DNA of 64,000 bases. Origin: Acinetobacter beijerinckii CIP 110307. GTDB taxonomy: Bacteria; Pseudomonadota; Gammaproteobacteria; Pseudomonadales; Moraxellaceae. Each line of letters opens with the position of its first letter. The first letter of the stretch is position 1. Below, piece after piece: positions 34,525 through 44,135 of the stretch. The stretch lies in the NCBI RefSeq assembly GCF_000369005.1, contig NZ_KB849766.1, positions 291,721 through 355,720 on the forward strand, written 5' to 3'. Made by a program: the position numbers and the translations under genes. Below the pieces are notes generated by a model. That model did no database searches and was not told the origin of the DNA. It saw only the letters and a list, made by a program, of their open reading frames with translations.

Positions 34525-35178
34525 TTATTGCATCAATTGCCACAGCCGCTTTTTTAATACAGGCTGGGCAAGCATTTCTTCTAAACTAGCCAAATGTAAT
34601 ATATTAGAATGTTGAATAAAGTCTAGTTGACCTAAGCATAATATCTTTTTACTTGTTGCAGCTGCATCCAAAAAACCTTGAATATATGAAGACAATCCGC
34701 GGCTTTCCTGAAAAGCTGCCAAGGGAAATGGCCATTTCAGCTCTGCATATTGCCCTAATTTTGCTTTTTGAATATTTTGCCACAACATCCGCTGAGCATC
34801 ATTTAACTGACTACTTTCCAATAAAATTGCGCAATTATCTAAAACGTACATTTGTAACTCAAATGATTGAATTTGAGCTGTAATTACAATCTGCTCTTTT
34901 TCAATTAAACTTTGCTTTGCAATTGGTTGTACTACAGCTTCCTGTTTTTGCTGTAAAAGTTCGACTTCTTGTATTGCAACAGACTGGTGTTCAACTTTTA
35001 TTTCTGTAACGTTCTGAGAAACCTTAGAATCAAATTGGATCGACGAGGTTTGAGTATTTTGCTCAATATTTTGATCTCGCCACAAAGCAGAAGCAGTATT
35101 TTTTTGACAAACAATATCTCTAGGAATCCACACATCAATTCCTAATGTTGCCAATATATTTCGCTGCTGCCCAATCAT
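34525..35178 (-). CDS. Hypothetical protein with HolD-like (DNA pol III psi) termini
   Basis: A 217-aa protein not readily assigned. Its N-terminus (ILATLGIDVWIPRD, residues 8-21) resembles the LGITQW motif with which E. coli HolD contacts chi. The C-terminus has EMLAQPVLKKRLWQLM, like the psi ending where ALWQ occurs. Between them is a Gln/Glu-rich, low-complexity linker (about 30-95), which makes it longer than E. coli HolD (137 aa). The middle part has alternating strands and helices. A fast-evolving clamp-loader psi subunit is my best guess. It lies upstream of a hydroxyacid dehydrogenase gene; no rimI is adjacent. Confidence 0.5.
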   Translation of the reverse strand: MIGQQRNILATLGIDVWIPRDIVCQKNTASALWRDQNIEQNTQTSSIQFDSKVSQNVTEIKVEHQSVAIQEVELLQQKQEAVVQPIAKQSLIEKEQIVITAQIQSFELQMYVLDNCAILLESSQLNDAQRMLWQNIQKAKLGQYAELKWPFPLAAFQESRGLSSYIQGFLDAAATSKKILCLGQLDFIQHSNILHLASLEEMLAQPVLKKRLWQLMQ

Positions 35179-35490
35179 CTAATTCACTCGTTTCCCAATT
35201 CACAGCCTGATTGACTATTGTGATACTTCAGAGTTTAACATAAACCAAACCTGCATGAATGGTGAGCTTTTGCTCAATCAAAAAGGCAATCGGCATTTTT
35301 AATTATTTGAATAAAATCTATTACAGAAATTCAAACCTACTACCCTATTCGAATAGAAATAACGAAATAATTTAATAGTAAATTTACTGTTATGGACATA
35401 TCGCATTTTTTATTAATCTCAAAAATACAATTTGTTTGAATCATAAAAATAACCGAGTATATTGTTTAAAACTCGAATTTACCTTGTTTT

Positions 35491-36492
35491 ATGACTTCAA
35501 GAAAAACCAGTGATGCTGGCATCTTTTTATGGATGGTTTATCAAACCATGCAAAAGATGGACTTAGATGCTGCTTCAATCTTTGCTCGTGTTCATCTCCC
35601 AGATCAGCTACCTAATAAATTTATTCGTCGTGACAACTCAACACAACAGCGGTTTTGGGATGCAGCAGTTGAAATTAGCAAAGATCGAAATATTGGTCTC
35701 CATGTAGGTGCCAATATTCCACCTTTTCGTGGACAGGTAATCGAATATCTTTTTCTGAGTAGCCCAAACTTTGGTGAAGGATTAAAAAGAACAATTCGCT
35801 ATCAAGCATTACTCACTGATGCAATGTCATTCAAGCTAGAATTTCCGAATCAAAATATTGCGATGATTTCAGGTTTAGAACATCCTGTTAGACATTATCT
35901 AGAATGTGCCATTGGAATTTTACTGACCTTTTTTAAATATATTAGTGATGATGCATTCACTCCAATTGAAATTGGTTTACCCTTTGAGCATGGTGCTGAA
36001 GCAGAAGAATATTTTAAAATCTGGGGATGCTCTGTTCATCTTGGACAGCAATACGGCTATATACATTTTGATAGCAAATTATTAGACCTCCCCTCAGCTG
36101 CCCATGAACCTGAACTATTAAAAATACATGAGCATCATGCCGAATCACAACTTGAACTACTCAATAAACATCAACTTATTGAAGCTATAGAAAAGATTTT
36201 AGCGAGTGGCTTATTAGAATCTAGAGAATTTGATCAAGAGGTTGTCGCAGGGTATTTAAACTGTAGCTCAAGAAGTTTAAGAGCAGACTTACAGTTACTT
36301 AATACCACTTACGAAAAAGTGATCGCTCATTATCGCGAACGCTTAGCAAGACGATTACTGTCCCATACGCAAGAAAGTATTGATCAAATTGTATATCTCA
36401 CAGGTTTTTCCGAACCCTCCGCTTTTTCTAGAGCATTCAAACGTTGGACAGGTGAAACACCAACAGCCTATCGACAACGAAAACAACAATAA
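35491..36492 (+). CDS. AraC-family transcriptional regulator
   Basis: A 333-aa regulator with an N-terminal ArgR/OruR-type sensing domain (residues 20-200) and a C-terminal double helix-turn-helix (about 230-330; second motif SFSRAFKRWTGETPTAYR-like). Regulators of this type often sit next to lipid or alcohol catabolism genes. Immediately downstream is the interrupted fatty-acid hydroxylase, a plausible former target. The 312-nt gap before the gene is AT-rich and I saw no other feature in it. Confidence 0.88.
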   Translation: MTSRKTSDAGIFLWMVYQTMQKMDLDAASIFARVHLPDQLPNKFIRRDNSTQQRFWDAAVEISKDRNIGLHVGANIPPFRGQVIEYLFLSSPNFGEGLKRTIRYQALLTDAMSFKLEFPNQNIAMISGLEHPVRHYLECAIGILLTFFKYISDDAFTPIEIGLPFEHGAEAEEYFKIWGCSVHLGQQYGYIHFDSKLLDLPSAAHEPELLKIHEHHAESQLELLNKHQLIEAIEKILASGLLESREFDQEVVAGYLNCSSRSLRADLQLLNTTYEKVIAHYRERLARRLLSHTQESIDQIVYLTGFSEPSAFSRAFKRWTGETPTAYRQRKQQ

Positions 36493-36587
36493 TTTGATTT
36501 GATCGGCAAATCAAAGCTGCCAGTTCAGTCAAAAATTCTCACCATTAAGTTTCTACAATCTGATCATATTTTATGAGGTTAACGAAT

Positions 36588-37211
36588 ATGATCGGTTTTC
36601 CAGTCGGTATTTTTGTCGCGAATGGCATGGAATAGTATTTTCATAAAGTGTGGCTACATGAATTTCCAAGCAAAAATAGAAATAGTCCATTCTTTACACA
36701 TATTGCTCATCATAAACGCGCTCGCTTAAATGGTTTTCATGATGAAGGCTATGCAGAGTCGATGTTTAAAAACTCTGAAATGTACAATGAAAAATCAGCA
36801 TTAATTGGTCTGGCAGTTGCATCAACAGTATTCCTACCTGTTGCTCCATTTTTTACAGCTGGTTTGTATTATGGGATTTGGAACTACTGGAAAGTTCATG
36901 CCAAATCACATCTTGATCCTGAATATGCTAAAAAACGCATTCCTTGGCACTATGACCATCACATGACGAGTAATCAGAATGCTAATTGGTGTGTGACGAA
37001 GCCTTGGTTTGATTACATTATGGGAACACGCGTGTTAACCGATGTTTCTCACACAGAAACAAATCCTTTAGCGATAAAAATGCCTAAATGGATAGAAAAA
37101 AGAGTCAATCAAACTGCTCGACGTTTACTACCAAAGGCCTTTGCTAAAATTGATACCAACACTCGATTAGACCAGAAAAATCTAAGTCAAGGGATTGAAA
37201 TTGCTTTGTAA
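36588..37211 (+). pseudogene. Fatty-acid hydroxylase/sterol-desaturase-family gene with in-frame amber codon
   Basis: The reading frame opens at ATG 36588 behind a good Shine-Dalgarno (GAGG at 36575-36578), runs 15 codons (MIGFPVGIFVANGME), hits TAG at 36633-36635 and continues in frame for about 190 codons with clear membrane-hydroxylase features: IAHHKRA and HYDHH histidine motifs, and two hydrophobic spans. A single change from TGG (Trp) would give TAG. Translation could restart at GTG 36648, giving a 187-aa product lacking the N-terminus. I read it as a recent nonsense mutation, an amber-suppressed gene or a sequencing error. It lies 95 nt after the AraC regulator. Confidence 0.75.
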
Positions 37212-37213
37212 AT

Positions 37214-37247
37214 AAAAAAAGCCTAATCATATTTGATTAGGCTTTTT
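37214..37247. terminator. Bidirectional terminator between convergent genes
   Basis: AGCCTAATCA (37220-37229) and TGATTAGGCT (37234-37243) form a perfect 10-bp stem with A runs before and T runs after, serving both the hydroxylase remnant and mnmG. Confidence 0.9.
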
Positions 37248-37263
37248 CAGGCATATTAAAAAA

Positions 37264-39144
37264 TCAAGCTGACTTTTTCGCCATATTATTTTTACGAATC
37301 GTGATCATCAATAATTGTACCGCGGCTGGCGTTACACCAGGAATACGAGTTGCTTGTGCTAAGGTTTCTGGACGAACTGTTTTTAACTTCAAGGTAATTT
37401 CACGAGATAAACCTGAAATACCATCATATTCAAAATCAGCAGGAATTCGAGTTTCTTCAAGGCGCTTCAATTGCGCAACATCTTCATGCTGGCGATTAAT
37501 ATAACCTTCATACTTCACAGCAATTTCAATTTGCTCGCCCACTTGCTCTGAAACTTCAGAACCTGTTAATTCAGCGATTTGACTAAAATTGATATTTGGA
37601 CGTTTCAATAAATCAATTGCACTACATTCTTTACTGAGATCAGCACCCGTCATTTCAACGAATTTCTTGCCCATTGGATTATTCGGTGCTGCCCATAAAT
37701 GTTGTAAACGAGACGTTTCACGTTCAACTGCTTCCATTTTTTCGCTGTACGCAGCCCAACGTTCATCATCAACCAAACCAAGTTCCCGGCCAATCGACGT
37801 TAAACGTTGATCAGCATTATCTTCACGTAACATCAAACGATATTCCGCACGCGAGGTAAACATACGGTACGGTTCTTTAGTTCCCAAAGTAATAAGGTCA
37901 TCAACCAGTACGCCCATATAGGCCTGATCACGTTTTGGTGTCCATTCTTCTTGTTCCCATGCACGACGTGCAGCGTTTAAGCCAGCAAGTAAACCTTGAG
38001 CACCCGCTTCTTCATAACCTGTAGTACCGTTGATTTGACCAGCAAAGTACAGATTTTGAATCGCTTTAGTTTCAAGCGTGAACTTTAATGCTTGTGGATT
38101 AAAATAATCATATTCAATCGCATAGCCCGGACGCAGGATATGCGCATTTTCCATACCGCGAATTGATCGAACTAAATTAAACTGAACATCAAATGGTAAA
38201 GAAGTTGAAATACCATTTGGATAAAGCTCATGTGTATCTAAGCCTTCAGGCTCAAGGAATACTTGGTGAGAGTCTTTATCCGCAAAACGGTGAATTTTAT
38301 CTTCAATCGATGGGCAGTAACGTGGACCAACACCTTCGATCACACCAGTATACATTGGTGAACGATCTAAACCTCCACGGATGATTTCGTGTGTTTTTTC
38401 ACTGGTATGCGTGATATAACAATTCACTTGCTCAGGGTGCATTGAAGCATCACCCATAAATGACATGACAGGAGATGGGAAATCACCCGGTTGTGGTGTC
38501 ATGACCGAGAAATCAACTGAACGTGCATCAATACGTGGTGGCGTACCCGTCTTCAAACGACCTACAGGTAATTTTAGTTCTCGTAAACGGTGAGCTAATG
38601 CAATCGATGGCGGATCACCCGCACGACCACCGCTAGAATTTTGTAGACCAACGTGGATCACACCACCCAAGAACGTACCTGTCGTCAATACCACAGTTTT
38701 GGCATCAAAACGGATACCCATTTGGGTGACAACACCCTTAACGGTATCGCCTTCAACAATTAAATCATCTGCAGCTTGTTGGAAAATATCTAAGTTGGCT
38801 TGATTTTCCAAAGTTTCACGAATTGCCGCTTTATAACGTACGCGATCTGCTTGAGCACGCGTTGCACGTACTGCTGCACCTTTACGTGAATTCAAAATAC
38901 GAAATTGAATACCACCTTTATCCGCAGCTAGTGCCATTGCACCACCAAGCGCATCGATCTCACGGACAAGATGTGATTTACCAATACCACCAATTGCTGG
39001 GTTACAGCTCATCTGCCCCAAAGTCTCAATATTATGCGTCAACAATAATGTTTGTCTTCCCATACGTGCAGCAGCTAGCGCCGCTTCAGTACCAGCGTGA
39101 CCGCCACCAATTACGATAACGTCATAAACTTTAGGATAGTGCAT
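37264..39144 (-). CDS. mnmG: tRNA uridine 5-carboxymethylaminomethyl modification enzyme MnmG (GidA)
   Basis: MnmG is the FAD-dependent partner of MnmE that modifies wobble U34 of several tRNAs. The FAD-binding [17 protein letters not shown] lies near residue 13 and the conserved [23 protein letters not shown] segment begins near 46. The C-terminal helical domain that binds MnmE is intact. ATG 39144 (HYPKVYDV follows) is chosen over an upstream extension with an unrelated sequence; it gives 626 aa, the usual length. Confidence 0.97.
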   Translation of the reverse strand: MHYPKVYDVIVIGGGHAGTEAALAAARMGRQTLLLTHNIETLGQMSCNPAIGGIGKSHLVREIDALGGAMALAADKGGIQFRILNSRKGAAVRATRAQADRVRYKAAIRETLENQANLDIFQQAADDLIVEGDTVKGVVTQMGIRFDAKTVVLTTGTFLGGVIHVGLQNSSGGRAGDPPSIALAHRLRELKLPVGRLKTGTPPRIDARSVDFSVMTPQPGDFPSPVMSFMGDASMHPEQVNCYITHTSEKTHEIIRGGLDRSPMYTGVIEGVGPRYCPSIEDKIHRFADKDSHQVFLEPEGLDTHELYPNGISTSLPFDVQFNLVRSIRGMENAHILRPGYAIEYDYFNPQALKFTLETKAIQNLYFAGQINGTTGYEEAGAQGLLAGLNAARRAWEQEEWTPKRDQAYMGVLVDDLITLGTKEPYRMFTSRAEYRLMLREDNADQRLTSIGRELGLVDDERWAAYSEKMEAVERETSRLQHLWAAPNNPMGKKFVEMTGADLSKECSAIDLLKRPNINFSQIAELTGSEVSEQVGEQIEIAVKYEGYINRQHEDVAQLKRLEETRIPADFEYDGISGLSREITLKLKTVRPETLAQATRIPGVTPAAVQLLMITIRKNNMAKKSA

Positions 39145-39397
39145 AGTGGTAAATGTGTATTCAAAAAATGACAGAGTATTATACAGAAGTTTTAAAGCGA
39201 GTTGGCAAAAACTCTCTGTTTTCTTAGGCATCTCAACTCATTGATCTCATTTAACAATATACAAAAAGAAACCTTATGTTGCATTTTTTATGCATTATTA
39301 ACATAGCAACTCATAATTCTTAACTTGATCACGACTGTTTTAATTAAAAAATTTCTTATCCTATATATTGCATAAATAAATACTTTAGGAAAATGAT

Positions 39398-39766
39398 ATG
39401 AATACTAAGCTTTTATTTTCATCGCTTATTTGTGGTCTATGTTTTACAGCAGCGGCACATGCAAATACGAAAGCAAATACTGACCCTCTCGCACAAAAGT
39501 ATGTACAAGTATGTAAAGCTAAAAAGCAAGGCGACATGGTTTCATTTGCGCACAAAGGCGTAGTTTTCAATGGTGTTTGTGAACAAAATGAAGCTGGTAA
39601 ATTAGCATTTCAAGCACCAACACCAGCAAATGAAGTGACTCCAGAAACTCAAAGTAAAATATCAGAAACTCAGTCAGCACCTCGACCTGTCAGCGCGCCA
39701 ATTGAAGCAGCACCAATAGCCCCTGCTCCACCTGTAACAACAGATATGGAACAAACTGCACCATAA
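39398..39766 (+). CDS. Secreted protein of unknown function with Pro-rich tail
   Basis: A 122-aa protein with a signal peptide (cleavage likely after AAHA near residue 24). The mature part has two cysteines (VCKAKK and GVCEQN) about 26 residues apart, then a Pro/Ala-rich tail with repeated AP steps (about 75-122). I do not recognise a family. The disulphide-sized spacing suggests a small periplasmic or surface domain on a flexible tail. It is monocistronic, with a terminator 18 nt after the stop. Confidence 0.65.
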   Translation: MNTKLLFSSLICGLCFTAAAHANTKANTDPLAQKYVQVCKAKKQGDMVSFAHKGVVFNGVCEQNEAGKLAFQAPTPANEVTPETQSKISETQSAPRPVSAPIEAAPIAPAPPVTTDMEQTAP

Positions 39767-39783
39767 TTTATAAAACCGAAATT

Positions 39784-39813
39784 ATAAATAAGGTCTTTTT
39801 AGACCTTATTTAT
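39784..39813 (+). terminator. Terminator after the secreted protein gene
   Basis: AAATAAGGTCT (39786-39796) and AGACCTTATTT (39801-39811) form an 11-bp perfect stem with a TTTT loop. The downstream T content is modest. Confidence 0.75.
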
Positions 39814-39947
39814 ATTAAAAATAATGTATTAGATAAATTCATATAAAAAATAATTCATCTTAAAATTGTAATCTGATTATTTTATGATCCCTTTATCGTG
39901 CTCGAATCTATTACAATAACTGCAAATACATTTATTTAGGTTTTCCT

Positions 39948-40853
39948 GTGAACTGGTTACAAATTCATATTACTGTTGATCAAAATCAAGTTGAACTCAC
40001 CGAGACATTACTCCTTTCATTAGGTGCAGTGAGTGTTACTTTAGATGATGCAGAGGATCAGGCACTATTAGAACCTTTACCAGGTGAAACTCCACTTTGG
40101 AATAAAGTGATCGTTACTGGAATCTATCAACAAGAAGAAGATGACCCAATTGATGTCGATACATTAGAAGCGTTCCTAAAAGCACAACTCCCTGATGTAC
40201 CTATGCGTCATGAATATTTAGAGAATCAAGTTTGGGAACGCGCGTGGATGGACTATTACGAACCTATCCAAATTGGTGAAAAATATTGGATTGTTCCTGA
40301 ATGGTTAGAACCACCTGAAGCCGATGCAACCAATATCAAACTCGATCCGGGTCTAGCGTTTGGCACTGGTAATCATGCAAGTACATTTTTGTGTTTACAA
40401 TGGTTAGGTAAAACCGATGTTAAAGATAAAGTCGTAATCGATTATGGTTGTGGTTCTGGTATTTTAGGTGTTGCTGCATTATTACTAGGCGCAAAAAAAG
40501 TTTATGCAACGGATATTGATCCGCAAGCTGTGCTTGCTACAAAACAAAATGCAGAACTTAATGGCGTATTAGATCGTCTTTATGTAGGATTACCTGAAGA
40601 GTTTGATCAAGAATTCAAACCACAACAAGCAGACGTACTTGTTGCAAATATTTTAGCAGCACCATTAATGGCACTAGCGCCTGAGTTCTCACGTTTATTA
40701 AAAAATGAGGGGGAGTTCGCACTTGCTGGTGTAATCGAAGAGCAAGTTGCTGATGTTTCTAGTGTTTACTCTGAGTTTTTTGATATATTAGGGATCGAAA
40801 AGCGTGAAGAGAATTGGTGCCGCATTTCAGGAAAACGTAAAACAACAATTTGA
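39948..40853 (+). CDS. prmA: Ribosomal protein L11 methyltransferase
   Basis: PrmA methylates ribosomal protein L11 using SAM. The 301-aa protein has an N-terminal L11-recognition domain and a Rossmann SAM site with [16 protein letters not shown] near residue 164, then VANILAAPL near 233 as the NPPY-like motif. The start is GTG after a TAGG-type Shine-Dalgarno. The zinc-ribbon gene follows by 14 nt. Confidence 0.96.
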   Translation: MNWLQIHITVDQNQVELTETLLLSLGAVSVTLDDAEDQALLEPLPGETPLWNKVIVTGIYQQEEDDPIDVDTLEAFLKAQLPDVPMRHEYLENQVWERAWMDYYEPIQIGEKYWIVPEWLEPPEADATNIKLDPGLAFGTGNHASTFLCLQWLGKTDVKDKVVIDYGCGSGILGVAALLLGAKKVYATDIDPQAVLATKQNAELNGVLDRLYVGLPEEFDQEFKPQQADVLVANILAAPLMALAPEFSRLLKNEGEFALAGVIEEQVADVSSVYSEFFDILGIEKREENWCRISGKRKTTI

Positions 40854-40867
40854 GAATTTTGTTCCTT

Positions 40868-41731
40868 ATGAGTGAAAAACAAACCCGCTGCCCAAAATGC
40901 TCCACCGTGTACAAAGTAACCCTTTCACAACTCAGTGTTGCTCAGGGCATGGTTTGTTGCCCCAAATGCGTAATTAACTTTAATGCATTGACCAATCTTC
41001 TTAAGACAGATGAAAATGATTCGATTCCATCGCCTGCGAATCGCTCTTTATTTTCATCAATTCAGCCCGATAGCTCTTTTGCTGAAAAGCAAATGCAAAT
41101 TTTAAGTATTTTTGATCAAAAAATTGAAAATTCAAATATTGATTTGCTGACCTATCTAAATAACCTTAATTACTTTAATACTGAACCTGTAACCGCTTTA
41201 CCTAACTTGAATTTATCAGAAGATAGTTTACTGATAGACCAAGAACAAAGCAGCAAACACCATGGCTGGCTTTATTATACGCTTTGGGGTGTGGGCAACA
41301 TTGCACTTATTTTAGTTTTTGCATTTCAAATCTTATGGTTTAATCCAAAATTAATGCATGAAAGTCCTGCACTGAATCGAATTTTTAACTACGCTTGCAG
41401 TGTTTTGACCTGTAAAACACTAGATCAACAATATAAATACCTGAGTTTTGAAAAAGTAAAATTAAAACGTTCAAATAAAGACGAAACCAATTTTTCAGGT
41501 GTTTTAATCAATCACCATGAAAATAGTATTTTAATTCCTTCTATTAAAGTTATTTTAGAAGAGAAAGGTGAAGTCACGACTGAGATTACACTCCAGCCGC
41601 AAGACTATCTTGTAGATAGTTTGAAAACGATAGAAAGAATTCCATCAAACAGCCCTTTTCGATTTGAATTTACAGTTCCTAAAAGTAAAAATAGCTTCGA
41701 CAACTATAGTTTAGAAATTGTACAGCCCTAA
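40868..41731 (+). CDS. Zinc-ribbon/DUF3426 membrane protein
   Basis: A 287-aa protein with an N-terminal MJ0042-type zinc ribbon (CPKCSTVYKV, then CCPKC at about residues 8-35), an acidic/neutral linker, one membrane span near 143-165 (GVGNIALILVFAFQILWF) and a DUF3426 beta domain after it. It usually lies between prmA and fis in Gammaproteobacteria, as here. The function is unknown. ATG 40868 (SEKQTRCPK follows) is preferred over an upstream TTG. Confidence 0.88.
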   Translation: MSEKQTRCPKCSTVYKVTLSQLSVAQGMVCCPKCVINFNALTNLLKTDENDSIPSPANRSLFSSIQPDSSFAEKQMQILSIFDQKIENSNIDLLTYLNNLNYFNTEPVTALPNLNLSEDSLLIDQEQSSKHHGWLYYTLWGVGNIALILVFAFQILWFNPKLMHESPALNRIFNYACSVLTCKTLDQQYKYLSFEKVKLKRSNKDETNFSGVLINHHENSILIPSIKVILEEKGEVTTEITLQPQDYLVDSLKTIERIPSNSPFRFEFTVPKSKNSFDNYSLEIVQP

Positions 41732-41775
41732 AAACTAAAAAAAGTGACAAAAAAATAAAAAAAAGTGCAGTTTAA

Positions 41776-41806
41776 TTGCTCATTTTTTCGCAGAGAGTGG
41801 TATGAT
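41776..41806 (+). promoter_or_regulatory. fis promoter with GC-rich discriminator
   Basis: An extended -10 element TGG-TATGAT (41798-41806) with TTGCTC 19 nt upstream (41776-41781). The bases after the -10 are ACGCGCC, a GC-rich discriminator typical of stringently controlled promoters such as E. coli fis. It implies a leader of nearly 300 nt. Confidence 0.6.
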
Positions 41807-42000
41807 ACGCGCCACGAATGCTTCACCCACTTACTTCTCGTAATTTACAGACAATAAAATCGTTAAACGAACTGTGCTTCTAACTTATAAGCGCATTGTT
41901 GGTTTTTTTGTTTTTGAAAGTAGGCTGTAACAAATCTTTAATTATTGTTACGCTTATTTTTTACACAATTCGAGGATTTGTGGCAAGCTAAAAGTCCTTT

Positions 42001-42093
42001 TGTTTTAGAGTCACTGTTTTAGGATCTAAAACAGGGCTCAGTAATTTAGACCACATTTATATATCACTTTACCCAAGTGATATTTTGATTTTT
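42001..42093 (+). other. Structured fis leader with competing hairpins
   Basis: Three elements are visible. TGTTTTAGA (42001-42009) can pair with TCTAAAACA (42025-42033), while CTGTTTTAG (42014-42022) can pair with CTAAAACAG (42026-42034): two perfect 9-bp stems that exclude each other. A third stem ATATCACTT (42061-42069) with AAGTGATAT (42075-42083) is followed by TTTGATTTTT, like a weak terminator, and ends 23 nt before fis. The rest of the 375-nt gap shows no ORF. Confidence 0.55.
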
Positions 42094-42106
42094 CGGATTA
42101 ACACGC

Positions 42107-42376
42107 ATGAATAGCAAATCTCCTATTTTTACGGCTCAATCTGATGTCGCTCTCCGCATCCATGTAGATCGCGCAGTTCGTCATTATTTTGCACAATTGC
42201 AAGGTGAGCAACCATCTCAAGTTTATGACATGGTTTTAGCAGAAATGGAGAAACCTCTTTTATCTGTGGTCTTAGAATATACTCGTGGCAACCAAACACG
42301 TGCTGCTGAGATTTTAGGCCTTAACCGTGGAACTTTACGCAAAAAGTTAAAAGCTCACGGTTTAATGAGTGAATAA
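42107..42376 (+). CDS. fis: DNA-binding protein Fis
   Basis: Fis is a nucleoid protein that bends DNA and activates rRNA and tRNA promoters during fast growth. The 89-aa protein ends in the Fis-type helix-turn-helix ([20 protein letters not shown], about residues 61-80), matching length and sequence. It is transcribed alone from a promoter about 300 nt upstream, not behind dusB as in enterics. The Shine-Dalgarno is weak (CGGATTAA). Confidence 0.96.
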   Translation: MNSKSPIFTAQSDVALRIHVDRAVRHYFAQLQGEQPSQVYDMVLAEMEKPLLSVVLEYTRGNQTRAAEILGLNRGTLRKKLKAHGLMSE

Positions 42377-42382
42377 TTGATA

Positions 42383-42414
42383 AAATGCTCACGTTCTCGT
42401 GGGCATTTTTTTTG
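42383..42414 (+). terminator. fis terminator
   Basis: ATGCTCAC (42385-42392) pairs with GTGGGCAT (42399-42406) with one G-U pair, followed by eight T residues. Confidence 0.88.
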
Positions 42415-42456
42415 CCTTTGTTTTAATCTGTAGACTTCAAACTGTTGACTAAAATC

Positions 42457-44031
42457 ATGACTATCAAACGTGCTTTAATCTCTGTTTCCGACAAAACTGG
42501 AATCGTTGAATTTGCTCAAAACCTTGCAGACCAAGGTGTAGAAATCTTATCTACTGGCGGTACTTATAAGTTGCTTAAAGACAACAATATCGCTGTAGTG
42601 GAAGTTTCTGAACACACTGGTTTTCCTGAAATGATGGATGGTCGTGTTAAAACACTACATCCAAAAATTCACGGTGGTATCTTAGCTCGTCGTGGTCTGG
42701 ACGAAGCTGTGATGCAAGAACACAACATTGATCCAATTGATCTTGTTGTTGTTAACCTTTACCCATTTGCTGCAACAGTTGCTAAACCAAACTGCTCGCT
42801 TGCTGATGCGATTGAGAACATCGATATCGGCGGTCCAACAATGGTACGTGCAGCAGCAAAAAACCATGCTTCAGTGGGTATCATTGTAAATGCTTCTGAC
42901 TACGATGCTGTTATTGCTGAATTAAAAGCAAATGGTGGCCTTTCTTACGAGACTCGTTTCGACTTAGCAGTAAAAGCCTATGAGCACACTGCACAATATG
43001 ACGGCATGATTGCCTCTTATTTAGGTGCACGTGTTGGTAAAACTGAAGGTGAAGCAGATTTATTCCCTCGTACCTTTAACACCCAGTTAAATAAAGCACA
43101 AGATTTACGCTATGGTGAAAATCCACACCAAAATGCAGCGTTCTATGTTGAAGAAAATGCTCAAGAAGCATCAGTTTCAACTGCTAAGCAATTACAAGGT
43201 AAAGAGCTTTCTTATAACAATATCGCTGATACAGATGCTGCATTAGAATGTGTAAAATCATTTGCAAAACCTGCTTGCGTGATCGTTAAACATGCGAACC
43301 CATGCGGTGTAGCTGTTTCTCTAGATGGTATCAAAGCGGCTTATGATCTTGCTTATGCAACTGATCCAGAGTCTGCATTTGGTGGCATTATTGCATTTAA
43401 CCGTGAGTTAGATGTAGAAACTGCTCAAGCAATTGTTGATCGTCAATTTGTTGAAGTGATTATTGCTCCAAGTATTGCTGATGGCGTGCTTGAAGTCACT
43501 GGCGCGAAAAAGAATGTACGCGTGTTGGTGTGTGGTGAACTCCCTGCAATTGATGCACGTGCTGCTCAACTTGACTATAAGCGCGTAAACGGCGGTTTAT
43601 TAGTTCAAGATCAAGACTTAGGTATGATCACTAAAGATGACCTTAAAGTTGTGACTAAACGTGCGCCGACTGAACAAGAAATTGATGACATGATCTTTGC
43701 TTGGAAAGTTGCAAAATACGTGAAATCAAACGCTATTGTTTATGCAAAAAACCGTCAAACGATTGGTGTAGGTGCAGGTCAAATGAGCCGTGTCAACTCC
43801 GCTCGTATTGCTGCGATCAAAGCTGAACATGCTGGTTTAGTGGTTGAGGGTGCGGTTATGGCATCTGATGCATTCTTCCCATTCCGTGATGGTATTGATA
43901 ACGCTGCAAAAGCAGGTATCAAATGTATCATCCAACCGGGCGGTTCCATGCGTGATGAAGAAACAATTGCAGCCGCTGACGAAGCTGGTATTGCAATGGT
44001 ATTCACGGGTATGCGTCACTTCCGTCATTAA
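42457..44031 (+). CDS. purH: Bifunctional AICAR transformylase/IMP cyclohydrolase
   Basis: PurH performs the last two steps of IMP synthesis. The MGS-like IMP cyclohydrolase domain covers about residues 1-190 ([31 protein letters not shown]), and the transformylase domain follows with KHANPCGVA near 270 and PGGSMRDEE near 490. ATG 42457 (TIKRALIS follows) gives 524 aa, the expected length. purD follows in the same direction after a terminator, so both enzymes of purine synthesis are neighbours but separately ended. Confidence 0.97.
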   Translation: MTIKRALISVSDKTGIVEFAQNLADQGVEILSTGGTYKLLKDNNIAVVEVSEHTGFPEMMDGRVKTLHPKIHGGILARRGLDEAVMQEHNIDPIDLVVVNLYPFAATVAKPNCSLADAIENIDIGGPTMVRAAAKNHASVGIIVNASDYDAVIAELKANGGLSYETRFDLAVKAYEHTAQYDGMIASYLGARVGKTEGEADLFPRTFNTQLNKAQDLRYGENPHQNAAFYVEENAQEASVSTAKQLQGKELSYNNIADTDAALECVKSFAKPACVIVKHANPCGVAVSLDGIKAAYDLAYATDPESAFGGIIAFNRELDVETAQAIVDRQFVEVIIAPSIADGVLEVTGAKKNVRVLVCGELPAIDARAAQLDYKRVNGGLLVQDQDLGMITKDDLKVVTKRAPTEQEIDDMIFAWKVAKYVKSNAIVYAKNRQTIGVGAGQMSRVNSARIAAIKAEHAGLVVEGAVMASDAFFPFRDGIDNAAKAGIKCIIQPGGSMRDEETIAAADEAGIAMVFTGMRHFRH

Positions 44032-44038
44032 TACCCCG

Positions 44039-44087
44039 AAGTCCCTCTTTTCTGCGATGCTATAGTCGCATTAGAGGGACTTTTTTA
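44039..44087 (+). terminator. purH terminator
   Basis: AAGTCCCTCT (44039-44048) pairs with AGAGGGACTT (44073-44082), with an inner GCGA/TCGC stem and a T run after. Confidence 0.9.
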
Positions 44088-44135
44088 TTCTGAACAGGTA
44101 TATTCTTAAATACGGAAAAGGGAAATAACTTAATA

